Below, piece after piece: positions 55,151 to 64,000 of a stretch of DNA of 64,000 bases (position 1 is the stretch's first letter; the number at the start of each line of letters is the position of its first letter). The position numbers were made by a program, and so were the translations under genes. This stretch comes from Tilletia caries (lineage: Eukaryota > Basidiomycota > Exobasidiomycetes > Tilletiales > Tilletiaceae): NCBI GenBank assembly GCA_032718865.1, contig JALUTQ010000028.1:496001-560000 (forward strand). The letters run 5' to 3'. Below the pieces are notes generated by a model. It saw only the letters and a list, made by a program, of their open reading frames with translations. It was not told the origin of the DNA and did not search any database.

Positions 55151-57112
55151 TTAGATCTTGGTCAGCGTGTCCAGGAATCGACTGGACAGCTCGCCGACGA
55201 GCGAAGGACCGACAGCACTGCTCGAACCCAACCCATAGAGTGCTGCCATGTTCCCTTGCGTTCCGCCCTTCTTGGTCTTCTTGACCTCGGAGACGGTCGA
55301 CTTGAGATCCGAGATGAACTGATCTGCCACGGGCACGGTCAGCCGTGTGCAGGCGATGTGGATGCCTGTTGGCTCAGTGGAGAGTGCGTTGAGGTGCCAC
55401 CTGTGACACCAAGACACAGAAGCGAACATGTGTGAGAAAATCAAGGATGAACAAAGTCCTTGACAAGCGATCTAGAACCAAAACTCACCCTTTCTTAGAC
55501 ATGCCATCGCCGACATCGTAAATGTTGACCTTGCCCGCACTGTGGAAGGCCACGACAGAGACGAGCGGCCGTCCCATGACGCGCAAATCCTTAATCTCCT
55601 CCCGGATCCGTTGCTCGATCGTCCGCGCGGCACCCACGATCTCCTTGCAAGACTGAGTGTAGCCTTCCTCACCCATCGCCATGAGGGCAGCCCAGGTCCC
55701 CGCAATGAGCGAGCCAGGCCGGGAGCCAGCAATCGTCGGGGACGCGTAGACCCCGCCAGCCCAGTCGGCCTGGACGTAGTACTGGTGTCGCCGAAGGGCG
55801 GCCGAGCGGTACATGATCACACTGGAGCCCTTGGGCGCGAAACCGTACTTGTGGGTGTCGCAGGAGATGCTCGTGACGCCGTCGACTCGGAAGTCGAAAG
55901 GTTCCGAGGGAAGACCGGCACGTTCCAGGAAGGGGACGAGGAAGGAGCCGAGGCAGCAGTCGACGTGCAGACCCACATTGGCCCGCTTGGCCAGAGAGGC
56001 GAGGGCTGGGATGGGATCAATAATGCCATCGGGGAAGTTGGGTGCGCTGCCGACGATCAAAATGGTATTCTTGTTGATGGCTCTCTTCACCTTGGGCAGC
56101 AGTACCTTCCGAGTGACGGGGTCGACGGGGATCTGGTGCACCTTGATGCCGAAGTAGTCGCCTGCCTTGAAGAAGGCGGCATGAGCGCTGGCAGGGATGA
56201 TCATCTCGGGTTCGGTGATGCCCTTGACGGCCTTGCCCCATTCGCGCATGGTGCGACATGCCATCAGGATGGACTCCGTACCGCCAGAGGTTGTAGAGCC
56301 TGCTCCGTCCTCGGGCGCGTTGAACATACGGAGGACCATAGAGATAACCTCGGCCTCCATCTTACGTACGCCAGGGAAGACGTCGGGGTGTAGCTGCGAA
56401 GCGCATACATGCGGGTTCTCTGTGAGCTACGGACGACAACGCGCCAGACAACCTTTCTCTAGACTCACGGGATTGGTGAGCATGAACATCTTGATGGCAT
56501 TTGCGAGAAGATCGCTCATCTAAGACGCAGAGGGAAAAAACAGGTCAGCATTCGAGACCGCGCGAAGCACATGCATGCAGATTTACTCACCTCTTGACCG
56601 CCGTGATAGACCGCGCCGGAGATCTTTCCGCTGCGCCACACAGCCTCTCCATTCCGAGCCTCCCAGTTCTCGAACCCAATCGGTTCAGGGCCCCCGACCT
56701 CGAGCTGCTGGAGCTTGCGAAGCTCCTGCATGAGCCAGTCTGGCGACTTTCCGTACGACGGCAATTCGGTGTTGAGGGAGAGATGCGGGGTCGGAGGAAT
56801 CAGCTTGGTCTCGACATCCTTCATGGCTTTACCCAGGTCCCGCTCGACGCGCCTGCGGGCAGCTGGCGTCTTCAGAATGACGGTGAGTATCGTCCGGGAG
56901 ATGGAGGTGTATAACTGGTAGAGACTCGTCGTGACGCCGTAGACACGAAGGTGGCGAAGGAGCCGGCTGGCGTACCTGTAGACGACATAGTAGAAGATGA
57001 TGCTCTTGGCGGACTGGACGGTGGCTACCTGGTTGAGCAGGAGCGGCACCATTCCTGGCGCGGAGGAGCGCTTCCCGGAGACCGTGCCTGAGGCGGCTGC
57101 TGGTCGACTCAT
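55151..57112 (-). CDS. DPL1: sphingosine-1-phosphate lyase
   Basis: Four exons (57112-56591, 56519-56469, 56393-55489, 55400-55151) give 575 residues, the usual length. An N-terminal membrane segment ([14 protein letters not shown] region) is followed by the PLP-dependent decarboxylase fold: [69 protein letters not shown] and CDTHKYGF with the PLP lysine at Lys373. Then [16 protein letters not shown] and a C-terminal WHLNALS domain. The enzyme cleaves phosphorylated long-chain bases to ethanolamine phosphate and an aldehyde in the ER, the exit from sphingolipid metabolism. The 51-nt second exon begins with an ATG and is easily missed. Confidence 0.95.
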
Positions 57113-57692
57113 GCTGGAAATGTCTGGGTGTATGCGGGTTAAATGCTGAGAGAATGAGAGAGCAACCGCTTCCAAATCTTGCCCTTTTTATACGCTGCCG
57201 CGGTCCGCTGTTCTTGTTGCCGCCCGCTGTGCTTGAGGAAGTGATAGACCTCGTCGATGAGGCGATGAGAATTCTGAGCCGGCGTATTAGGTCCGCTTTC
57301 TGCGCAGCACCCAAATAGCGCAGTCAGACAAAGTGAAGGATCTCTCTCTCCTCCCAAGTCCCAGCTGCGCGCTCCCTGCTTCTTACTCACTACTGGCAAC
57401 TGCGCAGCAGATCAAAGGAATACCGAGACGAGTGGCGAAAGTCCAAGTGAGGGTCGTATACTTCAGCGTGGTCCATGCGAGTCAGCAGCGGGGATGGCTC
57501 TGGATCCCGTCTGGCAGCTGTTTCACGACCGTTCACAACCTGTTTCTCAGAGGTACCTCACGCGGCACGCCTCACGAGCGGATGGCTGGAGCAGGGAAGA
57601 TGTTGTACTGGAAAATGTATCAAGAGAGAGGTGGCTGTATTCCGAATCGCTGCCGTCTTATGCTGTGCCACCACCGCCTAACGACCGAACCA
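57113..57692. other. intergenic 580 bp
   Basis: Promoter and leader of the S1P lyase gene (reading leftward) and 3' flank of the MIA40 gene. No further gene seen. Confidence 0.5.
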
Positions 57693-58614
57693 TCAGTCGG
57701 ACTTGGACGACGATGTGCGCGGCCCGTCCTCCTCTTCCGCTTCTTCTGCTGCAGCCCGGTCGTCATCCGCGATCTGAAAAGCAAAGAACTAATCAGCGCC
57801 CTTGTTCTCATTGCAGTCGCTCAGCCCACGATCTCAGTCGTCGCGATGAACTCACCTCGTCGGCATACTCTTCCGGGTGCTCGCGGAAGCAGTCCTGCAT
57901 CAACTTGAACCGATCCACGCATTCGATTCCCTTCGGCTCCTTCTCGCTGTACACGAAGCAGCTGAATGCAGCCTTGAACTGCTCGCCACATGATCCATGT
58001 GCCATGCCACCGAGACAAGGGCAGTCCCAGTTGATCTCGCCCGTGTCCGGATTGAAGGCAGACTGGCCTGAGGACGCGTCGCTGCCTTCGACCACTATTT
58101 CGGCAGCTTCTGGCGCCGCCTCCGTGCTTGATAGTGAGGCTGCGAATGCTCCTGTGCCTGCATGTAATAACACTGTTAGAACCACCAGCCTGTCACGGGA
58201 AAGCACCAAACGTCCAGCTGACTCACCCTGCGCTGCTTCCGTCTCGTCGCTAGGCTCCCCCGCTGGCGATTTCTTCTGTTCTTGCTCCTCGGATTCCGCC
58301 TTCTTCGAGGAAGCCCTCGATCGTGATGACAGGCGGTCCGAATAACTAGGTCTGCTGCCTTGGAGCTCGATCGTCCGTGACCCACTGCTGAGCGCGAAGT
58401 AGAGCGCAGACCCACCGACAAGACCGACGGCGACGGCTGCCATCCGTGACGATGACGAGAAGGACGAGGAGGAAGCGCTCGATGAGTGGCCACCGGAGCT
58501 CATGAAGCGTGCATGAGCGCGAGCGGGAGCCGCGGCTATCCGGCGAGCCAGAGCTCCGCTGCACGCGCGTGGCAGTGCGCTGGAAGAGACTCGAGATGCT
58601 CCTGCGGTAAACAT
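57693..58614 (-). CDS. MIA40: mitochondrial intermembrane-space import and assembly protein 40
   Basis: Three exons (58614-58227, 58157-57856, 57773-57693) give 256 residues. It begins with an Arg/Ala/Ser-rich mitochondrial presequence, then a membrane anchor ([18 protein letters not shown]), an acidic/Ser linker, and the catalytic core: redox-active CPC (Cys175-Pro-Cys177) and twin CX9C pairs ([11 protein letters not shown] and [11 protein letters not shown]) followed by [11 protein letters not shown]. This is the fungal, membrane-anchored form of the oxidoreductase that folds small Cys-rich proteins in the intermembrane space. The C-terminal tail is acidic (AEEAEEEDG). It shares a short upstream region with the divergent Vps68 gene. 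Confidence 0.95.
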
Positions 58615-58903
58615 GGCGCGAATAAGGATGAGTGTGTGACTGTCAAAACAGGAGACGCGTTTCGAAGACGCTGACGTCGAGAAGAAATCAATTCGTCGCG
58701 TCCCGGTTCTCGCCGAGCTCCGGCTGCCGGCGTTGTGGTGGAGTTCTCTCGGCCGAGACAAAGAACAGCTCGCCGTCGGCAACGAGGTCGAGCCCGACGA
58801 GCTTGATGATGAGGTGATGAGACTGAGAGCGCTTGACCTTCGCCTCTCCAAATCCCAATCCTCGCCCTGCCTCGTTCCTTCCCTGCGCGCGCGTCACGTC
58901 ACC
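58615..58903. promoter_or_regulatory. shared divergent promoter of MIA40 and VPS68
   Basis: Only 289 bp separate the two start codons, so both promoters and leaders must lie here. No TATA box is obvious. The region is GC-rich with CTCGCC/GCGACG motifs. Confidence 0.5.
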
Positions 58904-59584
58904 ATGGCCACCCGTCAACGCTTCAACGCCCGGCGCGTCTGCATCGTGCCCATGCCTTCGCTCCCCAGCTGGCTCAACACCAACAAGCGCGCCCTGGGCA
59001 TCTATATCGCAGGTGCCATCTTCGCCCTCGGCTGGTGGTTCTTTCTCGACGCATGCACCCTCTCCTCCCGCTCCCTCGTCCGGCCCATCGATCCAGACAC
59101 ACCCTTCGATCCGCCGCCGGTTTATATCAACTTTGCAGACTGGGTACCCGGCTTGCTCAGCTCCCTCGGAATGATTGTCGTCAATCTGATAGACAAGGCC
59201 CACCTTGCCGAGGGAGGGGGTGCCTTCAGCTTTGGCGGTGGAGCGGGCGGCGGATGGGGCGCAGACGGCGTACAATGGCGCGCAAGATTGTTCCTCTTCA
59301 TCGGCTTCGCTCTCCTTGCCGGCGGTCTGGCAGGCAGTGTCACCGTTCTCGTCGTCAAGTACCTGGTGCCCGTACTGCCAGAGGGTTACGACTACTATGG
59401 CGTCTCCAATGTCCTACAGAACGGCGCCATCATGTTCAGTACCGTATTGCTGTGGACCGCACAACAGGCCGAGCAAGAATACGAGTACCACATCTCGGTA
59501 TGTAGAACAGGTACCCTTCGAATCGGTGAATGCATGCAGCTCATTCGTTAACCGTCGATTCACCTCTCTCTGCTTTAGATCTGA
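58904..59584 (+). CDS. VPS68: Vps68/TMEM50 family (UPF0220) membrane protein
   Basis: The first exon 58904-59497 and a 6-nt terminal exon 59579-59584 (Ile plus stop) give 199 residues. Four hydrophobic segments are visible; the first, GIYIAGAIFALGWWFFLDA, is the family signature. FADWVPGLLSSLGMIVVNLI, LFLFIGFALLAGGLAGSV and NGAIMFSTVLLWTAQQAEQ follow. In yeast Vps68 works in vacuolar protein sorting and endosomal/ER trafficking. A Gly-rich loop (FGGGAGGGWGADG) lies between segments two and three. The ATG has an ACCATGG context. If the tiny last exon is not used, the frame reads through into about 17 extra residues. Confidence 0.9.
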
Positions 59585-59960
59585 GCGCAACGCTATCAGA
59601 GGCTCAGCGGCCAGGACCATGGCGGTCACGATGTGCCGCTGAAGCACTGTACATATACCTCAAGCACCCTTTTCGTAAAGACATGCGATGGAATGTTAGC
59701 GACGTAGCGCTTATCACCGCCCTCATGAACGTGTGACTGAAGCCTTAGACCAGCTGTTGACAGCATCGCGCAGCGAAAGGGGAAGGCAGGCGTCATTCGC
59801 AGGTCACCAACAATCGGTACGGAAGCTTCGGAGGAGGCCAGATTCAGGGAAATGCTAGATCGTATATTATTCAGTCATCGCGCTATGATATTTATGTTGG
59901 GGGACCGGGGAATGCCCTCAGACGAGGCACACAACACGGGGAAAGGAAGTAGATGCAGGC
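59585..59960. other. intergenic 376 bp between convergent genes
   Basis: 3' flanks of the Vps68 gene and of the unrecognised minus-strand gene. No feature recognised. Confidence 0.5.
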
Positions 59961-61576
59961 TCAGCGAGTCTGACCTGCTACTCGTGCAGCATGGATCAAC
60001 ATCTTATCGACCTCCATCACCCTGCTCACACCTTGAGCCCACGTAGCATCCATTATGCACTGACCGACTCGGAGACACTGCCGGCGGTCTTCCTCATTGG
60101 CGAGGTCTTGAATCGACGGCGTCCGCGGGACCGGCTTGCGACGGATCTCCGTGCTGCGCCCACTTGGTGAATTGGGTGGCGAGGAGAACTGACTGGTTGA
60201 GTAGTAGGACATTCCGGAATCTGGTGTGTAACTTTCCAGCTCTTCCAGTTCGTCGTCCACCTGAGTTGGCAAGGAGGGAGTAGTCGGTGCATGATCGATT
60301 GTCGATGTATCGTCGCTCGATGGTGCATCATCGCTCGTCGGTGCATCTTTGCTCGATGTGCGGGACACTTCGACGCTGACCGTGATAAGTGCTTCCCTTC
60401 GCAGCCTGTACGGCTTCAAGTCGCTATCGGATCCATTCTTCTTCTTTTCCGTGCGACGGTTGCGGAAGATGAACCTGAGGCCGGTGGAACCGAGGCCGGG
60501 GACGGCGGAGGAAGCAACTAGCTGGTCCGTCGAGATGTAGCTTAGTCGCTGAGTTTTCCTGCCTGGAAGTCTTGTGACGACGGTCATAGTTTTGGCAGTC
60601 GTCTTGTTCGACTTCTCTTGCGAGTCGGGCTGCTGAGCAGCGTTCTCTTCGACCGCAAGGTTTTTGGCAGTCGTCTTGTTCGACTTCTCTTGCGAGTCGG
60701 GCTGCTGAGCAGCATTCTCTTCGACCGCAAAGTGACTGTAGAAGAACGCCCGAAAGAATGAGAAGACAGGAACTGAGAAGCGGAAGATGATCACTTGGAC
60801 TCACTATACCGCCTCCAGGCGCTTCATGGCAGTAAAGCCAGGCCAACGAGATCCGAAGAGGACGAGTGTGAAGCTCCTGATCGGTTCTCGAACGGAGGCC
60901 GAAGCTGTTTGGAGGGCCAGTTCCGCGGGATCAGAGGTGAAGAAGACAAGCATGCTTGAGTTAAACCAAGTTCAAACTCACAGTCCGGGTCGAGAGGGCC
61001 ATCGGCGGCCATCAAAGCGATGTCAGCGCCGTCTGTCGCAACAATCCGGGTCTGACCTTTGGCACATTTTGGAACGGCTCGTTTGGCATCTTTGCTATGT
61101 TTGGCGCCCTTCATTGAAGATGTCGTAGCGCGCGAAGCCGCTTTAAAGCCTTTAAAGCGTGGCAAGCCAGGAACTAGCTGAAGCGGGACGGCCTTGGCGA
61201 GCCAGGTACTGATTGGTCGACCGTCTTCGCGTTTCCATGCTTGCCGGCGAAGAAAGGCGCGTTGACCGTTGATGTATACTTCGACGAAGTATGGGGGAGC
61301 CGATGTCCGATCTGCACTCGAATTTCGCGCTTGCTTCTTGTCGGAGCAGAAAACCGTTTCAACTGGGGACAAGTTGCGTCGGTAGCTGAGCGTAGGTACA
61401 CTCGCGAAGGGAAGAGACACGGAGGATACGCGGACTTTGGAAGGCGCAAGCTTGCTGAACTCGGGTGGGAGTTGTGTCAGGGAGGAGGTGGGAATAGTGT
61501 CTGGGCTGTGTTCGTCCTGTCGGATGGACGAGCCGTCCGGGAGCGAGAGAAGTACATTGAAATCTGTGACTGGCAT
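59961..61576 (-). CDS. unrecognised protein with 24-residue tandem duplication
   Basis: Three exons can be joined in frame (61576-60982, 60904-60805, 60735-59961) to 489 residues. The first 230 residues look folded (FNVLLSLPDG, YFVEVYINGQRAFLRR, ISTWLAKAVPLQLVPGLPRF) and end with SFTLVLFGSRWPGFTAMKR. They vaguely recall the basidiomycete DUF7918-type proteins, but I would not assign that. Then come two copies of AVEENAAQQPDSQEKSNKTT, a basic region (FRNRRTEKKKNG) and a Ser/Asp/Pro-rich, probably disordered, t ail ending in a helix (DRRQCLRVGQCIMDATWAQG). No signal peptide or membrane segment in this model. Function unknown. Confidence 0.6.
60591..60734. repeat. 72-bp tandem duplication within the coding region
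   Basis: Two units with period 72 bp (24 codons) differ at very few bases, including one synonymous change; they encode the repeated AVEENAAQQPDSQEKSNKTT segment. Confidence 0.9.
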
Positions 61577-62517
61577 GATGGAGACTGGAGCATATCACAC
61601 TGGGGTGGAAGAGTGAGCTGAGTTACTGGGACTGGGAAGCAGAGTAGAACGAGGTGAGCCAGAACGACGCGTGCTTATATAGGGCCTCGCCACCATTCCT
61701 GGTATCCCCCGTCGTCGCCATGTATGTAGCAAGTAGCAACGGTGAGATCTCATATCTTCTGTACCCCAAAAATGACTTGTTCGGGCATGCCGGCAGCCGG
61801 GCACTGAATGGGAGGGAGAAGAGAAGAGAGGGAGAAGGGGGTTACTTCCGCAAAGAGCATGAAGCATAGAAGCAAGAAGCATGAAGACGACCGGAGAAAA
61901 TGAGGCTGTAAACATACTCGACGACGAGATCGTTTCTTTTTTTGAACCAGCCGACGAGCGGCCGGGCGCAAACGATGGCGACCTCTCCTTGCTCGGCCTC
62001 TGCCACTGTAACCATGATGCGCGACGATCGTCGCCTTCGAATCTTGGGACTTGGGATGAACGGAGGACACTGGACATCTCATCGTCCCCATTGATTGATT
62101 CAATCGAGTGCGGATTGCAGGATGCGGGACACGTGACGCGATTCAGTGGCGAGTGGCGACGCGGCCATCGGCGTTTCAGACGCCTCTTGTCCTTCGCTCC
62201 TCTGCTTCTCTCTCTCCCCCTTTCTTGGTTGCAGCGCTCATTCCGGTTTGGTCAGAGGCAACTCACAAGTCACAACGGAGTGTTGCGATCGAGAGAGAGA
62301 GAGTACTGCCAGCAAGTTCTGGGGCCAGTACCGCACAGACCCACAAACCATTCATTCGTACGTGGTCACCGGTAACCGTCGCGTCGCGCTTCCACGGGTG
62401 CTCATGCATAATATTGACGCGCTTTGCTCCCTCTAGATCGTCACATCGGTCTGTTAGACTCTCCGAGAGCGCTCTCTGCTTGCCCTTCACAAAGAAACAA
62501 AGAGTTCCATCCCGAAT
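61577..62517. other. divergent intergenic region, about 940 bp
   Basis: Promoters of the minus-strand unrecognised gene and the plus-strand RCC2-like gene. A GA-rich stretch at 61805-61850 and a GAGAGAGAGAGAG run near 62291. No gene recognised. Confidence 0.5.
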
Positions 62518-64000
62518 ATGAGTGGTCCGAGCAATGCAGGCGCTGTGGCAGCTGCAGCTGCAGCCGCACCTGAACCGCTTCCCGACTGGGGCCGAGGTAA
62601 GCATCTCACACCATCCATCCGTTCCGCTTCAATTCGAACAACATACACTTCCCTTTGCCGCCTCCCCACTTCACTTCCATCCGTTCCTTCCCGCCCATAC
62701 AAATTTGAGATCGCGGGCACAAGTGTCCGGCCGCCCCTCTCAGTAACTCAGCACATATCCATCGGATGAATGTTTCTGTGCGAGTGGCCTTCCGTCTTGT
62801 CACGCGACACTCGGACTGGGAATTCCTCTCTCTTTCACTCCCTAGTCCCTGACTATACCCTGCCTCAGCCCCCTCATTGAACGCCACTGTCGCGAAATGC
62901 TGATCATTTCTGGCCTTCTCGCCTCGAATAGTCCTTCTTGCGGGTGGCACGCACTGGCCTGCTATGGGGCGCAAAACGTCGGCCGCGGGGAAAGTCGCCA
63001 ATGCAAAATGGTATGTGTTTCCGGTAAATGCTCCCGAGTTTGGCTTCGTCCACAATCCTGATTTCCTTGCCTTCCTGAATCGTGTGTGTAGCCCTGATCT
63101 TCTTGCTCCTCATATCCTCCGAGGTCTCGCCAATGTTCGCATGCAACGCGTCTTCACGTCCTCGGTGTCGAGTGAGTGTACCTACACGTATACGTCCCAT
63201 CTAGTCAGAAGGAAATCATTCATCGTTTTTCGACGCTCCCTCTAGGTCATGTTGTCTTCTTGTCCTCGACGGGCAATGCATACGTTTACGGTCGCAATGA
63301 GAGCGGACAGTGCGGGTTCCCTAGCGCAACGCATAAGGACCTTTACGACCCACTACTCCTTGACCGTCAAGCAAACTTCTCTCCACCATTGCCATCGAGC
63401 AATTTGGGCGACATCGTCTTCGCTGCCACGGGTCGCAACCATACTCTGCTCGTGACCCGATACGGCGCCGTGTATACCGCAGGAAAGAATGACATGGGCC
63501 AAGTACGGAAATCGGTCTTCTCTGAGCGTTGGATCGAAACTTCTCACTGATGTTCGCTCTTCGTTGGCAGTGCGGACACTCAAAGCTCAACAACATTGAG
63601 AAGTTCACCAAGATCACCGCCGGCGACTTCGTCAAGGCTAAAGACAATATTGCCAAGGTCTCTGCCGGGGCACAATTCAGTCTGTTCTGCTCCGAATCAG
63701 GAAAAGGTAAGATTCGCAATCGCTATCTGAGCAATTCAATCCAGGACGCCTTGACTCAGTCTCACATTGATTTGCCCACAGTCTACGCGGCGGGCTCAAT
63801 GGAAAAGGGCCAACTTGGAAACGGTCGAACCGGCGAGCACTTTGCCAGTGCCAATCGACTCATCTTCGGCATGGCGGCCGAACCAAGTGAGCTCCCCTTG
63901 CTGTACTATGATACCCTTGAATCCCTGTGTTCACATCCCAGCGACTTCTTCACCAGTTCGTATCCACGGGTTTGATGATAGAAACATCGTGGAGATCTCG
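62518..64000 (+). CDS. RCC2-like RCC1-repeat protein, runs off the window
   Basis: Exons inferred: 62518-62596, 62932-63010, 63092-63171, 63246-63502, 63571-63706, 63782-63886, 63957 onward. Joined, they read an Ala-rich start, then VLLAGGTHWPAMGRK, HILRGLANVRMQRVF, NAYVYGRNESGQCGF, DIVFAATGRNHTLLVTRYGAVYTAGKNDMGQ, IAKVSAGAQFSLFC and VYAAGSMEKGQLGNGRTGEHF. The GGTxWxxxGRK opening and the order of RCC1 blades match RCC2 (TD-60), rather than the Ran exchange factor RCC1. RCC2 proteins are chromosome/microtubule-associated and affect small GTPases. Later blades lie beyond the window. High intron density (six in 1.4 kb) contrasts with the other genes here. Confidence 0.85.

Noticed and set aside
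55542..56393. A 283-codon open frame antisense to the S1P lyase exon
   Set aside because: Shadow of the conserved coding strand; no family resemblance.
57808..58851. A 347-codon frame extending MIA40 upstream
   Set aside because: It crosses an intron (58158-58226) and runs into the divergent gene's leader; the presequence start at 58614 is much better.
1..64000. tRNA, rRNA and telomere repeats
   Set aside because: I looked for a TTCGA T-loop with matching stems and for TTAGGG arrays and saw no convincing case; a covariance search would be needed to be sure.

Overview
The window is nuclear DNA of a filamentous or dimorphic fungus, most likely a basidiomycete. The protein-coding genes are GC-rich and on both strands. 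They are split by short introns (mostly about 50-90 nt) with GTRAGT donors and sparse branch and polypyrimidine signals. Gene content includes a group I G-alpha with Gly2/Cys3 lipidation sites, an RCC2-like protein, a Vps68/TMEM50 protein and tandem HXXXD acyltransferases. I cannot place the species from sequence alone. All exon coordinates given are read by eye from splice signals and reading-frame continuity.

Layout. 1-6000 is gene-poor and ends in a CACTA-like MITE. 6230-14054 holds two tandem HXXXD acyltransferase paralogues separated by a decayed hAT transposon that sits inside an older GC-rich MITE. 14261-15877 is the RRP3/DDX47 rRNA helicase. 16544-21153 is a complete PIF/Harbinger transposon (DDE nuclease plus Myb/SANT-like protein, 15-bp TIRs, TAA target duplication), apparently nested in another inverted-repeat element. 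21419-25696 carries importin alpha and a group I G-alpha. 26404-34195 is a 7.8-kb transposon-like unit with 48-bp TIRs and a 9-bp target duplication. It has no recognisable transposase, but contains two giant foldbacks, one of which carries fragments of a Sec1-family gene and acetyl-CoA synthetase (Pack-MULE-like). 34456-41784 holds a large BTB-domain protein and a saccharopine-dehydrogenase-like oxidoreductase. 42230-45600 is a non-LTR retrotransposon with a restriction-like endonuclease. 46207-49016 contains two further mosaics of housekeeping-gene fragments: formaldehyde/alcohol dehydrogenase + SPT5 + KRR1, and WD40 + NADH dehydrogenase 75-kDa subunit. 49323-50832 contains two MITEs.

The most notable gene is at about 50844/51024-52265: an intact Fanzor (eukaryotic TnpB-like, RNA-guided) nuclease. 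It has all RuvC and zinc-finger residues, a relocated catalytic glutamate, and a hairpin-rich GC region downstream that could encode its guide-scaffold RNA. It begins 11 bp after a TA-flanked mariner-like MITE.

53998-64000 is ordinary conserved gene space: a PRXL2/AhpC-TSA-like protein, sphingosine-1-phosphate lyase, MIA40, Vps68, an unrecognised protein with a tandem duplication, and an RCC2-like protein that runs off the window. The overall picture is a conserved gene backbone interrupted by blocks where at least seven transposon families have inserted, nested and picked up pieces of host genes.
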